A stretch of DNA of 5,237 nt from an uncultured Eggerthella sp. (GTDB lineage: Bacteria; Actinomycetota; Coriobacteriia; Coriobacteriales; Eggerthellaceae), in assembly GCA_900548955.1 (NCBI GenBank), contig URMQ01000120.1, positions 1-5,237 of the forward strand, given 5' to 3'. Within the stretch, counting starts at the first letter, position 1. Every line of letters begins with the position of its first letter. A program made the position numbers and the translations under genes. Positions 1 to 5,237 of this stretch are shown one piece after another. The notes under the pieces are model-generated. The model saw only the letters and a program-made list of their open reading frames with translations. It had not been told where the DNA came from and did no database searches.

Positions 1-25
1 AAACCGTTACCACTTTTTTACTCAT
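1..25 (-). CDS. Start of third formate dehydrogenase operon gene, probable cytochrome b gamma subunit (partial)
   Basis: Only the first 8 codons are inside the window, reading MSKKVVTV from an ATG at 25-23; the gene runs off the left edge. The start is supported by a strong Shine-Dalgarno sequence (AAGGGAGG on the minus strand) about 5 nt upstream, inside the end of fdnH. The reading frame overlaps the fdnH stop by 8 nt, which suggests translational coupling. In FdnGHI-type operons the gene after the beta subunit is normally the di-haem cytochrome b gamma subunit that anchors the complex and reduces menaquinone. The short N-terminus is compatible with that (E. coli FdnI also begins with MSK), but eight residues cannot prove it. 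Alternatives are an NrfD-type membrane subunit or an FdhE/FdhD-type maturation factor. Confidence 0.55.
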
Positions 26-938
26 CACGACCTCCCTTCCCGAGATTTTCAAAAATGTGCTCTTTGACGGTCATTTCATCAGCTGGGTCGCCATGTTTAA
101 CGACTTCACCAGTTTCTAATACCACGGTATCTTCAGTGTCTTCGTTGTAAACCAGCTTGTCGCGCTTGTAACCAATACCAAGAGCGAACATAGCAGCAAG
201 ACCTGCGACCGTAACACCAGTAACCACGCCCGTAACAGGCTTCATAATTTCAGAGAGCTGAGCAACAGGATTGATCTCTGGGTTAGCTACCTGACCATGA
301 GCTTCAACGCCATATTTCAGGACCTGAATTACATGTAAGCCATCCATCTGGGAATCGCCATAGACCACAGCGTCTTCATATCCATGTTCGTGAAGCCACT
401 TAACGCGCTCTTGCGCCATGGCAAGCATTTCTTCACGATCGCCAAACTGCAAAGCACCGGGCTGACAAGTGGAAACACAAGCTGGCATCATGCCATTTTC
501 AATACGGTCAATACAACCGGTGCACTTATTAATGGTTCCCATCTCGCCATGATAGCGAGGAACATCGTAAGGACATGCCGAAGAGCAACGACGACAGCCC
601 ATACACTTGGATTCATCAACGGTTACAAAGCCAGTTTCTTCATCCTTATACAAGGCTCCTGCAGGGCATACCGCCACACAGCCCGCATCACTACAATGCT
701 GACAAGCACGACGACCAAATGCCCATTTAACGCCCTTGGAACCACCATCGTGTTCAGCAAAGGTCACGATAAGACGAGTATCGCCACCAATATCTGCTGG
801 GTTTTGGTAACTACCCGTAAAGGTGTTTTCATTGGTTCCCGTTGGTGAAGGTAAATCATTCCAGCACTTGCAGGCTACCTGACAACCCTTACAAGCAGTG
901 CACTTGGAGGAATCGAAATAAATTGCTTTTTCTGACAT
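18..938 (-). CDS. fdnH: Formate dehydrogenase beta subunit, four [4Fe-4S] ferredoxin-like membrane-anchored protein
   Basis: This is the electron-transfer subunit that carries electrons from the catalytic FdnG to the membrane cytochrome b. The 306-residue protein has 16 Cys in the order expected for four [4Fe-4S] clusters: C13/C16/C19/C23, C79/C82/C87/C91, C112/C115/C118/C122 and C139/C142/C154/C158. The CxxCxxCxxxC and CxxCxxxxCxxxCP patterns, the 'NPADIGGDTR' region and the 'GALQFGDREEML' segment match FdnH/FdoH. A single hydrophobic helix near residues 234-257, followed by KRDK, fits the C-terminal membrane anchor of E. coli FdnH. It is followed by about 47 acidic, polar residues. It has no signal peptide, so export together with Tat-targeted FdnG is inferred. 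The ATG at 938-936 has a strong ribosome site just upstream, and only 13 nt separate it from the fdnG stop, so the two are co-transcribed. C25 in the 'ACKCWND' stretch is an extra Cys not needed for the clusters. Confidence 0.95.
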   Translation of the reverse strand: MSEKAIYFDSSKCTACKGCQVACKCWNDLPSPTGTNENTFTGSYQNPADIGGDTRLIVTFAEHDGGSKGVKWAFGRRACQHCSDAGCVAVCPAGALYKDEETGFVTVDESKCMGCRRCSSACPYDVPRYHGEMGTINKCTGCIDRIENGMMPACVSTCQPGALQFGDREEMLAMAQERVKWLHEHGYEDAVVYGDSQMDGLHVIQVLKYGVEAHGQVANPEINPVAQLSEIMKPVTGVVTGVTVAGLAAMFALGIGYKRDKLVYNEDTEDTVVLETGEVVKHGDPADEMTVKEHIFENLGKGGRDE

Positions 939-954
939 GATTTATCCCTCCTTA
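939..954 (-). promoter_or_regulatory. fdnH ribosome binding site overlapping the fdnG stop codon
   Basis: On the minus strand the fdnG TAA stop (954-952) is followed at once by GGAGGG, giving TAAGGAGGG about 7 nt before the fdnH ATG at 938. The Shine-Dalgarno sequence begins within the stop codon, so ribosomes finishing fdnG release on the fdnH initiation site. This points to coupled translation of alpha and beta subunits at near-equal amounts. Confidence 0.8.
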
Positions 955-3900
955 TGCTTTCTCGATATTGACGAGGAATGCTTTGTATTCGGGTGTTTGC
1001 GAATTAGGATCGCCAACATTAGGGGTAAGGTCATTTACCACATCACCCGTGCCGAACAAATCAGACCAGCCAAAGTGATGCGTAAGACCAACCAGGTGCT
1101 GAGTGTTGCCATGAACCGTAAACGGCTTAATGCGCTTGGTAACAACCGCATTTACCTCTACCGAACCACGGTTATTCCATACACGAACCATGTCTCCACT
1201 TGCAATGCCCTTTTCGCTTGCCAGCTCTTCACTAATCTCAATAAACTGCGAAGGCATAGCTTCAACCAAAGCGGGGCATGCACGGCTCTGACCACCAGTT
1301 TGCCAATGTTCGGTAACCGAATAGGTAGTTGCAACGATAGGATAATCACTTGCAGAACCATGCTTGGTGGATTCGTTGTTTGCAAACTTCATGCAAGGAC
1401 TGTTGAGCGATCCGTTAAGCAAGTTCGTTTCAACAGGCGTTTCGAAAGGTTCGAAGTGCTCTGGCAAAGGACCATCTTCCATACCGTAGCTTTCAAGACG
1501 ACCATTTTGTTCCCACAGCATAAAGAATGCTTTGTTGTTAGGTGGAACAGGATCGTCACCCTTCTTAGCAACGAAGTCTGCTGCGTCATTCAAGATCCAG
1601 CTATCGCCCGTCCATTCGCATAAAACCTTATCAGGATTCCAAGGCTTGCCATTAATGTCAGCAGAAGCGCGGTTGTACAAAATACGACGGTTGTTTGGCC
1701 ATGCATAAGCCCAGGTGGTATTAAGACCAAGTCCTGTCTTGTCTGAATTGTCGCGCTGACCAATTGGCTGCTGTGCGGGATCTAATGGAGCATCATTGTT
1801 GTTGTAGAAGCCGCCATAAATCCACATTGCGCATGCGGTAGTACCATCAGCCTTCAAATCCGCATAACCTGCAAGCAAAGCGGTTTCTGGATTGTCGGAA
1901 GTCGTATTGCAGTTGGTACCTTCGATGGTGTAACCATTCAAAGCCCATGCAACAGGACGAGGATCAATCTTGCCATCTACGTAGTAATCCCACTTAGTAT
2001 TCAAGATAGGATCAGGATTTGCGCCGCCTTCTTCGCGATACAAGCGACAAATTTCTTGCCACAGCAAATCAACCATTTCGTAGTCAGGCTTTGAATCTTC
2101 CCAAGGCTCAACTGCTTGATAGCGCCACTGCAACCAACGACCAGAATTAGCAATCGTACCAGGCTTTTCGTAAATCAAAGCACAAGGCAAGAAATACACT
2201 GAGGTATTAATATCAGCAGGAGTCATATCGGGAGCTTTCCAGAAGCTTGCCGATTCGGTGATAACCTGGTCTGCTACTACCAACCAATCAAGTTTTGCCA
2301 TGCTTCGACGTACAAAACCTGCATTAGGAGCACTGTGGCATGGATTCATACCCCAGTTAAAGTAGCCCTTGATAATTTCTTGGTCCATCAATTCGAAGGT
2401 AGACATAATAGTGAAGTCAGGGCTGGAAGGAACCTTTGGCCACCAGTCGTATCCGTAATCATTGTCTACCGTTGCAGCATCGCCAAACCATTCCTTCAAA
2501 CTAGAAATAAGGAACTTAGGCTTATTGGTGTAGTAACCATCTGAATAAGTTTCGCCTTCAAGCCATTTACGCAAAGAAGCACGGGCAGTATCGTTTGGCC
2601 ACTTCAGATAGGCAGGATGTTCGTTAACCAACATACCCATATCAGTAGCGCCCTGTACGTTAGGTTCGCCGCGCAATGCATTTACGCCGCCACCAGGAAT
2701 ACCAATATTGCCAAGAAGCAGCTGCAATAGCGACATTGCACGCGTGTTCTGAGCGCCATAGGTATGCTGCGTTTGACCTAATGCATACAGAATCGAGCCC
2801 GCTTTGCCAGGCTGACCAGTAGAAGCATACGTGGAGTAAACCAGCTCAAGCGTTTCTTTGTCCATACCACAGATACTGCAAACCGTATCCATGTCATAGC
2901 GAGAATAGTGCTTCTTGAACTGCTGGAATACACACATAGGATCCTGAAGTGTCATATCCTTCTTTGGATGTTCGACAACAGGTGGAGTAAATTCTGGAAC
3001 ACCAGGAGCAACTGCCCAAGCGTAATCACCGTTGGCTGAAGTATCCCACGTAGATTCGCTTTCTACCTGATAATGCCAGGTTGCATTGGAATACTTACCT
3101 GTTTTTTCGTCCCAACCACTAAAGAAGCCAGTTTCAGGATCGAATTCATAATCAGGATCAAGCAGATAACTTGCGTTGGTGTAATTCAACACATAATCGT
3201 GCTGCCACAAATCGTTTTCGATAATGTAGTTATAAAGACCACCGAAGAATGCAATATCAGTACCACTACGAATAGGGCAGTAAATGTCTGCCTGTTCAGC
3301 CGTACGAGTATAACGAGGATCAACTACGATCCACTTTGCACCATTATCGTGTGCTTTATGAATCCAGCGCGAGCTAACCGGATGGTTTTCGGCGCTGTTA
3401 GAACCGATGTTCATAATGACATCGGAATTTTGGAAGTCGCACCAATGGCTCGTCATTGAGCCGCGACCAAATGAAGCCGCCAGACCGGCGACGGTAGGGC
3501 CGTGTCAAACTCGGGCTTGGTTATCGATTGCAACGACACCAAGCGAGCGCATAGCCTTAAGAATTAAATATTCTTCTTCAGAGTTTTCCTGAGAACCACC
3601 CAAGCTTGCAATAGCTGGAGTGTAGTTCACCGTGAGACCTGCTTCGTTCTTTTCTACAAACGTAGCATCTCGCGTTTCCTTTACCTTGCGAGCAATTTCA
3701 GCAATAGCATCTTGCCAGCTGATAGGCTCCCATTCGCTTGAACCAGGACGACGAACAAGCGGGGTGGATTGACGCTTCGGGTTTTTTACGATCTCGTTCG
3801 TGGCGGGATCAACAATGTTGCGAAGCTGGAACATTGTTGCACCCTTCGGGCACAAGCCACCTTGGTTGATGGGATGGTCGGGATCGCCTTCTACATTGAT

Positions 3901-4107
3901 AAGCTCGCCATCACGAACAGAACACAAAGAACCGCAACCACCAGCACAGTAGCAGCAGATGTTCGTGTATTCCTCCGTGTTGACAAGCTTCCATTCAGAA
4001 GAGGATTCAACCGCCAAAACCGGCGAGGGAGACATGAACTCATAGGCCATACTAGTTGCAAAAACTGCACCAGCAGCTTTTAAAAAACTACGACGCGATA
4101 GTTCCAT
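952..4107 (-). CDS. fdnG: Formate dehydrogenase alpha subunit, selenocysteine-containing, Tat-exported molybdopterin enzyme
   Basis: The catalytic subunit oxidises formate to CO2 at a Mo or W bis-MGD centre outside the cytoplasmic membrane. Read through the in-frame TGA at 3505-3507, it is 1051 aa including Sec201; E. coli FdnG is about 1015. The N-terminus MELSRRSFLKAAGA is a twin-arginine signal, with probable cleavage after V-L-A32. C51, C54, C58 and C86 (CxxCxxxC...CPKG) bind the proximal [4Fe-4S] cluster, and K88 is the conserved electron-path lysine. The Sec site reads NQARV-U-HGPTVAGLA, with His202 next to Sec. Other conserved blocks are PIRSGTDIAF (from 278), the LLLGN...GGGVNALRG region with catalytic-type Arg near 479, SGRWLQW, and NRRILYNRASAD. 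The C-terminal MGD-binding domain includes TPNVGDPNSQTPEYKAFLVNIEKA. Extra length relative to E. coli includes an insertion around residues 350-385. The ATG at 4107 has an AAAGGAGAG ribosome site. The symbol follows E. coli; fdoG or fdhA would be equally fair. Confidence 0.96.
3475..3504 (-). promoter_or_regulatory. Bacterial SECIS element of fdnG
   Basis: Immediately after the TGA, the minus strand folds into a stem CGCC (3490-3487) / GGCG (3481-3478), closed by the loop GGUCU (3486-3482). It is extended by a U3491·G3477 wobble and a G3492-C3476 pair. The loop G residues lie 19 and 20 nt after the TGA. E. coli fdhF has the same GGUC apical loop at almost the same distance, where SelB binds. 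The position, loop sequence and U near the upper stem match the known SelB-binding determinants. The fold was derived by hand. Confidence 0.85.
3505..3507 (-). other. fdnG: Selenocysteine codon (TGA) of fdnG, Sec201
   Basis: The TGA lies between the codons for NQARV and HGPTVAGLA, exactly where FdnG/FdoG carry the Mo/W-liganding selenocysteine. Both flanks continue the same reading frame and the same family alignment without a gap, and a SECIS hairpin follows. Recoding, not termination, is therefore the natural reading. The first downstream ATG (3456) is only an internal methionine. Confidence 0.96.
4012..4107 (-). other. fdnG: Twin-arginine (Tat) signal peptide of FdnG
   Basis: Residues 1-32 have the S-R-R-S-F-L-K core (4-10), an Ala-rich hydrophobic stretch (11-25) and a V-L-A motif at 30-32 before VESSSEW. 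This directs export of the folded, cofactor-loaded alpha subunit across the membrane, so formate would be oxidised on the outer face, as in FDH-N. The exact cleavage position is inferred. Confidence 0.85.
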
Positions 4108-4113
4108 TTCCCA

Positions 4114-4122
4114 CTCTCCTTT
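4114..4122 (-). promoter_or_regulatory. fdnG ribosome binding site
   Basis: On the minus strand AAAGGAGAG ends 6 nt before the ATG at 4107. It supports this start, which is also the one that gives the complete twin-arginine signal peptide. Confidence 0.8.
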
Positions 4123-4190
4123 CTTCTTGCCTTGTCTGCGCTTTTAGGCGAAAGCACATTTCCGCTAGGGTGAGTGTATCGTGCTCTGTC

Positions 4191-4225
4191 TTGCCAACTT
4201 CGCGACGATCGCCCTCCTTTGGCAA
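4191..4225. repeat. Nested inverted repeat, candidate operator
   Basis: TTGCCAA (4191-4197) and TTGGCAA (4219-4225) form a perfect 7-bp inverted repeat separated by 21 bp. Inside it, GCGA (4202-4205) and TCGC (4209-4212) form a second inverted repeat whose centre (4207) is within 1 bp of the outer centre (4208). The right arm overlaps the -35 hexamer of a candidate selD promoter. A dimeric or tetrameric regulator acting on one or both operons is an inference; chance is possible in a region this size. Confidence 0.4.
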
Positions 4226-4247
4226 CGCTTTCGATAAGCGGTATGAA
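4219..4247 (+). promoter_or_regulatory. Candidate sigma70-type promoter upstream of selD
   Basis: TTGGCA (4219-4224, 5/6 match to TTGACA) is followed after exactly 17 bp by TATGAA (4242-4247, 4/6 match to TATAAT), pointing toward selD. The transcript would start near 4254, giving a leader of about 158 nt. The spacer contains the dyad CGCTT-TCGAT-AAGCG (4226-4240). Found by eye only. Confidence 0.4.
4226..4240. repeat. Inverted repeat in the promoter spacer, possible operator
   Basis: CGCTT (4226-4230) and AAGCG (4236-4240) are perfect 5-bp arms around TCGAT. The dyad sits within the 17-bp spacer of the candidate promoter at 4219-4247, where a bound protein would block or reshape RNA polymerase access. 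No known regulator motif was recognised. Confidence 0.3.
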
Positions 4248-4296
4248 TCGTTTAATTATTCTGGGTAGAGAATGGTTATTGCGGAGGGGTATGTTT

Positions 4297-4310
4297 CCTT
4301 ATCTATAAGG
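4297..4310. repeat. AT-rich palindrome CCTTAT-CT-ATAAGG
   Basis: Two perfect 6-bp arms flank a 2-bp centre, 102 bp upstream of selD. It could be an operator. It also contains -10-like hexamers in both directions, but neither has a good -35. Function unknown. Confidence 0.35.
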
Positions 4311-4376
4311 CATTTTGCCGATTACAGTATCGAGTGCAGCACCAAACGATATCGAAGACGGCGCGCACCAATCAGC

Positions 4377-4385
4377 TGATATACT
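4377..4385 (+). promoter_or_regulatory. Candidate extended -10 promoter close to selD
   Basis: TGATATACT matches the extended -10 form TGnTATAAT with one mismatch. No -35 is evident at 16-18 bp, as is usual for extended -10 promoters. Transcription would begin near 4392, leaving a leader of about 20 nt that just contains the ribosome site at 4398-4406. By proximity it competes with the candidate at 4219-4247 as the main selD promoter. Confidence 0.45.
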
Positions 4386-4397
4386 CACCTTCAGAAG

Positions 4398-4406
4398 AAA
4401 GGAGGA
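4398..4406 (+). promoter_or_regulatory. selD ribosome binding site, deciding the start at 4412
   Basis: AAAGGAGGA ends 5 nt before the ATG at 4412. An in-frame ATG at 4334 would add 26 residues, but it lies upstream of this site and lacks a comparable one of its own, so the shorter start is preferred. Confidence 0.85.
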
Positions 4407-4411
4407 TAGGT

Positions 4412-5237
4412 ATGCCCTTATTTGAATGCGGCTTCGGCCCAAACGTAGACGCTTGCTCAGGATCTAGCTCTTGTGGACCAGTGGGCGCTTCCGAAATTGA
4501 ACGTATACGCCTCACGCAGCTAACCTCAAAAGGCGGTTGAGCAGCCAAATGGAGTCCGGGAGACCTCAAGGACATACTTTCTTCTTTTAATAAAGCAGGC
4601 TCTTTGCCTGTTGATAGTAGATTATTGCTTGGATACGAAACGAACGACGATGCTGCAGTATGGAAAATTTCCGATTCGTTAGCAGCAGTACTCACCGTTG
4701 ATTTCTTTACCCCCATTGTTGATGATCCCTATGATTTTGGCTGCGTTGCTGCAGCTAATGCTTTATCTGATGTTTTCGCTATGGGGGCAACACCTCATAT
4801 AGCACTCAATTTACTGGCACTTGATGCAGCACTCGGCCCAAATGTCGCAGCTGCCATCTTGGAAGGTGGTGCGGATAAAGTTCGCGAAGCGGGTGCGTTT
4901 ATTTCTGGCGGTCATACCATTGATGATCCTGAGCCAAAATACGGCCTTTGCGTTTTCGGCACAGTAGATCCCGATCACATAATTCGCAACGAGGGCGCTC
5001 GACCAGGAGATGTTTTGTACTTAACAAAGCCTTTGGGTACGGGAATTATGAGCGCTGCATTACATATCAGCCATATCTCAGACACGGACATGCAACCTGT
5101 TATTGATTCGATGAAAGAACTCAACGCCGCAGGAAGCGCTGCCATGATAGCAGCACACGCTCATGCCGCCACCGACATAACGGGATTTGGTCTTGCAGGT
5201 CATTTACACGAAATGCTTAAAGCAAGCAACTGCTCTG
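4412..5237 (+). CDS. selD: Selenophosphate synthetase (selenide, water dikinase), selenocysteine-containing, partial
   Basis: SelD makes selenophosphate from selenide and ATP, the selenium donor for Sec-tRNA in the cytoplasm. The 3' end is beyond the window: about 275 codons are present, against about 350 for E. coli SelD. Read through the TGA at 4538-4540, the catalytic motif is TSKGG-U43-AAK46; Sec43 and Lys46 correspond to E. coli Cys17 and Lys20. Family blocks follow: ETNDDAAV (metal/nucleotide Asp at 79-80), VDFFTPIVDDPYDFG (96-110), AANALSDVFAMGATP (114-128), FISGGHTIDDPEP and the later ATDITGFGLAGHLHEM, all close to E. coli SelD. Residues 1-31 (with C6, C15 and C21) form an extension longer than the E. 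coli N-terminus. The gene is divergent from the Sec-dependent dehydrogenase that uses its product. Without Sec insertion only a 42-residue peptide would be made. Confidence 0.95.
4538..4540 (+). other. selD: Selenocysteine codon (TGA) of selD, Sec43
   Basis: The TGA sits at the catalytic Cys/Sec position of SelD, three residues before the essential Lys. The family homology is uninterrupted in the same frame on the downstream side (WSPGDL, then ETNDDAAV). Sec in this position is known in SelD from several bacteria, so recoding is much more likely than a nonsense mutation. Confidence 0.93.
4541..4570 (+). promoter_or_regulatory. Putative SECIS element of selD
   Basis: After the TGA, a hairpin can form with GTC (4554-4556) / GAC (4562-4564) closing a CGGGA loop (4557-4561). 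It is extended below an A4553×C4565 mismatch by G4552·T4566, G4551-C4567 and T4550-A4568. The loop G residues are 18-20 nt after the TGA, the same spacing as in fdnG. The stem is weaker and the loop differs from the fdnG GGUCU loop. An alternative pairing of GAG (4552-4554) with CTC (4565-4567) is possible. The presence of a SECIS is expected from the recoding; this exact fold is uncertain. Confidence 0.55.

Larger units (their letters stand above)
4108..4411. other. Divergent intergenic regulatory region between fdnG and selD
   Basis: This 304-bp stretch separates the two divergent start codons and has no convincing gene. It carries a Shine-Dalgarno site at each end, two possible selD promoters (4219-4247 and 4377-4385), and inverted repeats at 4191-4225, 4226-4240 and 4297-4310. 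A small hairpin, GCTTT/AAAGC (4140-4155, 6-nt loop), would lie in the fdnG leader. I could not identify a convincing -35/-10 pair for fdnG: the best minus-strand -10-like hexamer, TACACT near 4178-4173, has no -35 at proper spacing. No intrinsic terminator, tRNA or known riboswitch was recognised. Confidence 0.7.

Noticed and set aside
384..1623. Plus-strand open frames at 384-848 and 937-1623
   Set aside because: They are antisense shadows of fdnH and fdnG, with no recognisable domains.
3457..3507. TGA in fdnG as a real stop, with a second gene starting at the ATG at 3456
   Set aside because: The frame is open on both sides and the 16 codons between the TGA and that ATG encode conserved FdnG sequence. 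No ribosome site is evident at 3456, and the SECIS hairpin explains the TGA.
2335..4083. Plus-strand open frames at 2335-2544, 3073-3459, 3407-3592 and 3769-4083
   Set aside because: All are antisense to conserved fdnG coding sequence and give products without recognisable motifs.
4140..4155. GCTTT/AAAGC hairpin as a terminator
   Set aside because: The stem is only 5 bp, AT-rich and without a following T-run; it lies in the fdnG leader, where a terminator is not otherwise indicated.
4180..4198. Sigma54-type -24/-12 promoter for fdnG on the minus strand (TTGGCA...AGCAC)
   Set aside because: The GG and GC dinucleotides are 9 bp apart instead of the required 10, and the -12 element lacks the TTGC form.
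4056..4268. Plus-strand 70-codon frame running from fdnG into the intergenic region
   Set aside because: It starts antisense inside the fdnG signal peptide, and the product has no family resemblance.
4334..4411. Upstream in-frame ATG for selD at 4334
   Set aside because: It would place the strong AAAGGAGGA site inside the coding region. The added 26 residues resemble no SelD, and it has no good ribosome site of its own.
4372..4716. Minus-strand open frame of 114 codons across the start of selD
   Set aside because: It is antisense to well-conserved SelD sequence, its product has no recognisable features, and I saw no ribosome site.

Overview
The window holds the left part of a membrane-bound, selenocysteine-containing formate dehydrogenase operon on the minus strand. 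Divergent from it, on the plus strand, is the gene for selenophosphate synthetase (selD), which supplies the selenium donor the dehydrogenase needs. Both fdnG and selD have an in-frame TGA that is best read as selenocysteine (Sec), so conventional gene callers would split or truncate both.

Layout. Positions 1-25 (minus) hold the first 8 codons of a third operon gene, probably the cytochrome b gamma subunit. Positions 18-938 (minus) are the four-cluster iron-sulfur beta subunit (FdnH-like, 306 aa). Positions 952-4107 (minus) are the catalytic molybdopterin alpha subunit (FdnG-like, 1051 aa including Sec201), with a twin-arginine signal, one [4Fe-4S] site and a textbook bacterial SECIS hairpin after the TGA at 3505-3507. 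Positions 4108-4411 are a 304-bp divergent intergenic region with two Shine-Dalgarno sites, candidate selD promoters and several inverted repeats that could be operators. Positions 4412-5237 (plus) are selD, cut by the window end, with Sec at residue 43 in the catalytic GG-Sec-AAK motif.

How the genes work together. FdnG oxidises formate at a Mo or W bis-MGD/Sec site outside the cytoplasmic membrane. Electrons pass through its cluster to the four clusters of FdnH and then to a cytochrome b in the membrane that would reduce the quinone pool. SelD makes selenophosphate from selenide and ATP for Sec-tRNA synthesis. Because SelD is itself a selenoprotein, its synthesis depends on its own product.

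Organism. The gene set indicates an anaerobe or facultative anaerobe with respiratory formate oxidation, Tat export and Sec decoding. Base composition is moderate. The protein style (SRRSFLK Tat motif, GGUAAK SelD motif, strong AAGGAGG-type ribosome sites) would suit an anaerobic Gram-positive such as a member of the Coriobacteriia/Eggerthellaceae or a Clostridia relative, but this is a weak inference. The window is mostly recognisable biology. The least explained part is the intergenic region and the short Cys-rich N-terminal extension of SelD.
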